From the NCBI GenBank assembly GCA_037957365.1, contig JARHVA010000593.1, positions 4,714,501 to 4,778,500 of the forward strand: 64,000 nt of DNA, read 5' to 3'. Each line of letters starts with the position of its first letter. Position 1 is the first letter of the stretch. Under the pieces are notes generated by a model. The model had not been told where the DNA came from. It did no database searches and saw only the letters and a list, made by a program, of their open reading frames with translations. Position numbers and translations under genes: made by a program. The DNA comes from Torreya grandis (lineage: Eukaryota > Streptophyta > Pinopsida > Cupressales > Taxaceae). Below are positions 59,789 through 64,000 of the stretch, one piece after another.

Positions 59789-60026
59789 AATTGGTGACTC
59801 CCATGGGAAGCATGCCTACTATGCTTAGAGACTAGTTGCCTTGTAGTCCATTGGGCATAGAGTCAGATGTAACTTTGAAGAAAGGTTAGAAATAGCCCCA
59901 AAAAAAATCTAAGAATCAAACATGAAGCCTTTACCCTAGATAAAAGGGAAAACACACACAAGACTAAAAACACTACTTGTGCAAACTGTACTTAGGGAAA
60001 GCAGGAAAGAAACTGAAGAACAACTA

Positions 60027-62539
60027 CTATATACAACTAACTAGGTACATCTGCTTCCCTTCTGGATCAAAGGGAAAAATTCTTAAGTTCTCTCCATGGC
60101 AAAGAAACTTATGGTGCCAGATAAATGGCTAAATGAAATGGAGAGTTGGTGACCTACTCCTCTTGCCTGCCACTTGGGTTGGCTTGTATTCGAGTGGATC
60201 AGATTCGAACATGCTTCCAATGTATATATACTATGTTTGTTCTTGGAAGCTTGCCTCTTGTTGGTCCTTCATGTTGGTGCATCTCATCAAGAAATCAATC
60301 ATTACTAGCTCATCACCATAAGCCCCTTGATATGCATCATGGACTGGCTTGTTCTCTTCTGCCTCATGTTTGGGTTCCATGGTATGACCATCCTCCTTGA
60401 TGATTTCAAAGAAAGTATCTTTAGATTCACCAACCTCTTGAAGGGATAAATCTGAAAGACTATTGCCCCTTTACATACTTATTTGAGTCCCAATGCTACC
60501 TTCTCCACTCTTATCTAGCTCATAGCCTCCTTGAAGAATAGTATAGCCTGCCCTAATGACTTCAAATGAATCATTCAAAACATGAACAAGAGATTGTCCA
60601 TGCTCTTCCATGACATCTAAGGTGATCTCCTCCTCATCTACACTCATGAAGTCTCCCTGATCAATCATGAACTGAGCAAACTCCTCTTCACTTACTTCCT
60701 TCAAGACAAGATCCTCCTTAAGAAGGGGAAAAATGGAAGGCTGATGGATGAACTCATGTGGAAGAGGAGGCAGTCCTTGAGCTAAAATAGAATGATTCTC
60801 CTCTTTCCATTTGGTCAACACTTTATCTATATCAGGTGTGGCCTAATAGCTTTCTTGGAGGTGTGTGGATGGAGTGTGTTCAGACATGGAATCTGTTGTT
60901 TGGTTTGAAACGTCCATCACAAGTTCACAGAGGAAACTTACTTTGGACTCCAACTCTATAATCTGCCTATCTATATCTTCTTATAAAAACCTTTCCTGGA
61001 GGTCACAATCATCATCGAGAGTAGGAAAAACCTCATCTTCAAGATTTTGAGCAAAACCTTTCTCCTCCTCTTCTTTTTTGCCCCAAGATTCCACTGTTTG
61101 CTTCCAACTCATGATCTTGGGATTGGAATATTGCTACTATGAATAGGCAACAACCTTATCCTCTTCAAGCTCCTAAGCTATTTAATGATGTTCCTTCTTC
61201 TAGCTTGGAATTTGGAGATCATGTTGAAAGACTTGAGGATGTTGGTGAAGATTTGCGAGGGTTTGCTCATGTACAGGAAGATCTATCTAAAAAGAGGCAT
61301 GCTAGAAAGCTAGGCATACAAGATTAGAGGCAAGATAGATTGATGCATCAGATGAGTCAGAATGAGCGTGTCATCTGATAGAAAGGATTTGGAACATAAG
61401 AAGGAGTTTTTTCTAGAATAGGAGGGGGTAGACTTTGGGCCAAATTTTCTTGATTTTTATCCATCCACTTTACCAACACCTCATCAATATTAAAATTAGC
61501 TTATGGATTGGTGGAAGGGGCATCTTTTAGCATCGACTCCTCTACAAGGTCTGAAAGCTCCATCTCTCTTTCTCTAAGTAGTCTCATCTTAGCCTCTAAT
61601 TCCTCAACTCATTTAGTCAAATTATCCTCATTTTGTACCTCTTAGAGCTCATATGAATCATAACAGAGATGGGGAGTGCATGAGGGTTGCCATGAAATGC
61701 AAGAAGCTTCCTGAGGAAGGGTGGGAGGGACTTGAAAAGGACTAACCTCATTTTGTACCTCACACTCTTGGACAATGTCTTTCTCCTCCTTATTGTTTCA
61801 TGAATCAACCACTTTATTCCAACTCAAGATATTCAAACTGGGCATCTCCTTTTGGGGTGATGGGGCCACAATGTGAGAGGGTAGTGAGGGTTTAGATTCC
61901 ACTTCCCTTGCTACCAAAATAGACTATTGCATTTGAAGATTTTCCATTTTGATCTATTTATCAAGATTAGCCTTAAACACAAGATTTACTATTTCATTAC
62001 TTTCCTCAACATGATTGGGGAAAGGACTTTGATAGTCTTGACTTGGCTTATAAACATGGGCTGGGTATGATTGATATGAGATGTGGGGTAGTGAGTATGT
62101 AGGTTGATGAGTTGGTAAGGCTGCCTCTCATGAATACTTAGCTTCTCTTCTAAAGATGCAATCAACCACTCACATCTAACATCTCACTTGTAAGCCTATG
62201 CCAATTGGCTCTTTCAATGGGAGTCCATTCCCTCTTAACCAAATCTAATGCATTTCTCACTTGATGGATAACATTATCAAGAATTTCTTGGCCACATCCC
62301 TTTTTGGTGTTGAGCTCTATTACATACTTTTTGTATCCCAATAGTGCTCATTTGAAGGTGGAGATAGGTTGATTGGCAAAGAGACTGGGTTGAGTAGGAG
62401 AAATGACACATTGAGAAGACTGGGCATAAGGTTGATATAGCTCATGATAGGGTTGAGACTGATCATATTAGATCTGATAAGGATCAACATAAGGCTGGTA
62501 AGGATCATAGCTAGGCTGGCCAAGGAAAACAGGGTCCAT
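60027..62539 (-). pseudogene. Broken acidic W-motif protein of element B, with internal duplication
   Basis: Function unknown. Starts at an ATG about 200 bases inside the LTR edge: MDPVFLGQPSYDPYQPYVD, a Tyr/Gln/Pro-rich start. A helical-looking part follows (VRNALDLVKREW), then two copies of a module of roughly 700 bases. Each module has a SWNK or SWKQ site, an acidic stretch, a heptad-like segment (VEELEAKMRLL; IIELESKVSFL), and an ID.VL.KW...LAQ.LPP motif (at about 61430-61495 and 60765-60835). The end resembles FLCHGENLRIFPFDPEG, matching elements A and C. The longest open part is 116 residues (60821-60471). Several TAG stops replace likely Gln. Its location right after a primer-site-like sequence suggests it occupies the place normally held by gag. 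Confidence 0.55.
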
Positions 62540-62741
62540 GGCTCTGAATGATGGAATTATACATACCAAAACACTATTTCTTGATGGCACCAAAACTACT
62601 TAACCAGTTGATTTAACTCAGAGTCAACATTGGTGTTGATGTAAAATCCTCCAAAGGCTGGTTGGTTGAAGAACACATCAAAAATCCTTCAAATCTTTGA
62701 CAAAACTTGTCCTAGTTGGTCCCATCAGGCATGCCAAAAAT

Positions 62742-64000
62742 TGTTGATGTAGTGGATTGCACTCGAGGTAGGAGGCCGAGCTCCTGCCTTTCCACATGCA
62801 ACAATGTAAAATCCCCTCTCACTTGTGGGACCAGTGAAGTTGGAGGGGAGAGTCTCTAGATAAGGGATAGCTCCCTCTGATGTATCTTTTAGGCCCTAGT
62901 TTCTCCTACTGCTAACAAACAAATGTAAAAAAGGGGGGATGAAAAGGGAGAGAGAGATGCTAAAAATATAAGCTAAGCCTAAAAAATGAAAAGGTGATAC
63001 ACCAAAAAAGTGTGACCCACCCAGCCTGAATATATACTTTTCATCAAAAGGAAGTACCCATACACTTCATCTGAAATGGGAATCTCTTCTACAATAGTTA
63101 GCTAGGGGTCCGTGGAAGTGCAGGGAGGAAGAAACTACCAGAGCCATCCTTAGACACACTTATGGCAGCCTATTCATAGGCATCTACACTCTCCTGTAGA
63201 CACTTTTAGCAGACCTATAGAAAGGAGACTTCATAATGCACTGGACATGCTATGATTGATCTATGAAAGCATGAAAGACAATGACTTAACACAAATGAAG
63301 AAAATATAAATATACTTTAAAGTGCAAGTCTAGATAGAGGTAAAAATGCTAAGTCCTGATTCAAGGTAAAGATTGGCATAGCTTTGCCTTACAAGCCCGA
63401 GAGATTTTTGGGTAGAGTTTTGCCTTAAGGCTAAGAGAGTGGATCCTTTCTCAAAAGAGAAACTTATAATTTATAGAGGAATAAAATAGGCCTTTTAGTG
63501 CCCTTTTTACAAATGACCCATGTGTGTTTCAATCATTGGGAAGAGCAAGCTGCTCAAAAGTAATGCCGTGTCAGCCCCTATCATGATTTGAATTTATGGG
63601 CCACACTGTTTGTCTAATCATCAATAAAAAATGAATAAAAATGGGTCATGCCATTCACTATTTATGCCTCTTGTTGATCACATGGCAGGTACTGTGTCAA
63701 CCACTAGAATAACTCCTTGAGTTGACACTTTCCTGCACCACTTATATCAGTTTGTCTACTTTTGCGCTTGGCTATTTTGCCTCCTCTATCTCCTTCATCC
63801 CTCAGGCTATCTTTTGTTACTCCTTTGGCTCTTTGGCTAAAAGTGCATCTACTTTTGACATGTGTCATAGTCCACTACTTTGAAACTTAGGAGACACTTT
63901 GAAACGTGGATGTTGACACATGGTGGCTTCCACCGAGCTGATAATGGGATGTGGTAGCATCTACTTAACTTAGAGGGTCCTTTAAGAGTTAGGTGAAATT
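62742..64000 (-). repeat. Element B LTR, right copy, truncated by the window edge
   Basis: Begins tgttgatgtagtgg and follows 21459-22650 throughout. The G-box unit restarts near 63915. The rest lies outside the window. Confidence 0.6.

Larger units (their letters stand above)
21459..64000 (-). mobile_element. Element B: LARD-like LTR element hosting the nested stack; runs off the right edge
   Basis: Its LTR copies are 21459-23434 joined to 59135-59788 (about 2.6 kb, split by element 1) and 62742 onward (1259 bases visible). The two copies align from tgttgatg/tattgatg through at least 1.2 kb at roughly 90% identity. The copy at 62742 also has an extra block of about 45 bases near 63160. The internal region 59789-62741 carries one broken minus-strand protein. 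A minus-strand site next to 62741 (TGGCATGCCTGATGGGACC) resembles the primer-binding sites of elements 1 and 2. The far LTR end and any right-hand target repeat lie outside the window. Confidence 0.6.

Overview
The window is plant nuclear DNA made almost entirely of LTR retrotransposons. I see no host gene, rRNA, tRNA or bacterial feature. The pol modules are plant Ty1/copia (Tork/Tnt1-like) and plant Ty3/gypsy of the Tat/Ogre type: a CHHC-like gag knuckle, an SLY..L segment before protease, and two successive RNase H domains. The AT-rich ground sequence, very long LTRs and deep nesting suggest a large repeat-rich plant genome. A gymnosperm is plausible but not shown.

Layout. About 1-21.4 kb and 59.1-64 kb are old, AT-rich relatives of one LTR-element family whose internal regions carry no reverse transcriptase. 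Element A is 4216-15205, with LTRs 4216-9340 and 12134-15205. A lies inside an older LTR (about 869-4215 plus 15206-16340) that borders element C's internal region (16341-21458). C has a broken gag-protease, interrupted by a probable solo LTR (17870-19505), and an acidic protein of unknown function. Element B has one LTR split into 21459-23434 and 59135-59788, an internal region at 59789-62741, and a second LTR running off the right edge from 62742. A, B and C have their sense on the minus strand.

Inside B's split LTR sits gypsy element 1 (23435-59134, + strand, target-site repeat gctcc/actcc). Inside its second RNase H sits gypsy element 2 (32480-52291, - strand, perfect repeat CCCAT). Inside element 2's gag sits copia element 3 (43963-49566, - strand, perfect repeat CAAGG). 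The order of insertion agrees with LTR divergence: the copia LTRs differ at 12 of 689 positions, element 2 at about 4% over the first 590 bp, and element 1 visibly more. All coding regions are broken, mostly by single C-to-T or G-to-A changes, often CAG to TAG.

The most interesting signal is a 12-bp palindrome, ACCGACGTCGGT, in clustered arrays confined to elements 1, 2 and 3. It occurs in LTRs, in gypsy 5' leaders, in element 1's 3' region and inside the copia coding region. Starts alternate about 18 and 22 bp in the gypsy arrays, are 20-22 or 31 bp in the copia LTR, and are 21 bp (seven codons) in the copia coding region. Spacers differ while palindromes are kept. The spacings approximate two or three helical turns, so the arrays look like phased protein-binding sites shared by two unrelated superfamilies. 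Other signals are three conserved leader hairpins, in-frame stops shared by both gypsy copies, a G-box tandem array in B's LTR, and the uncharacterised acidic W-module protein of A, B and C.
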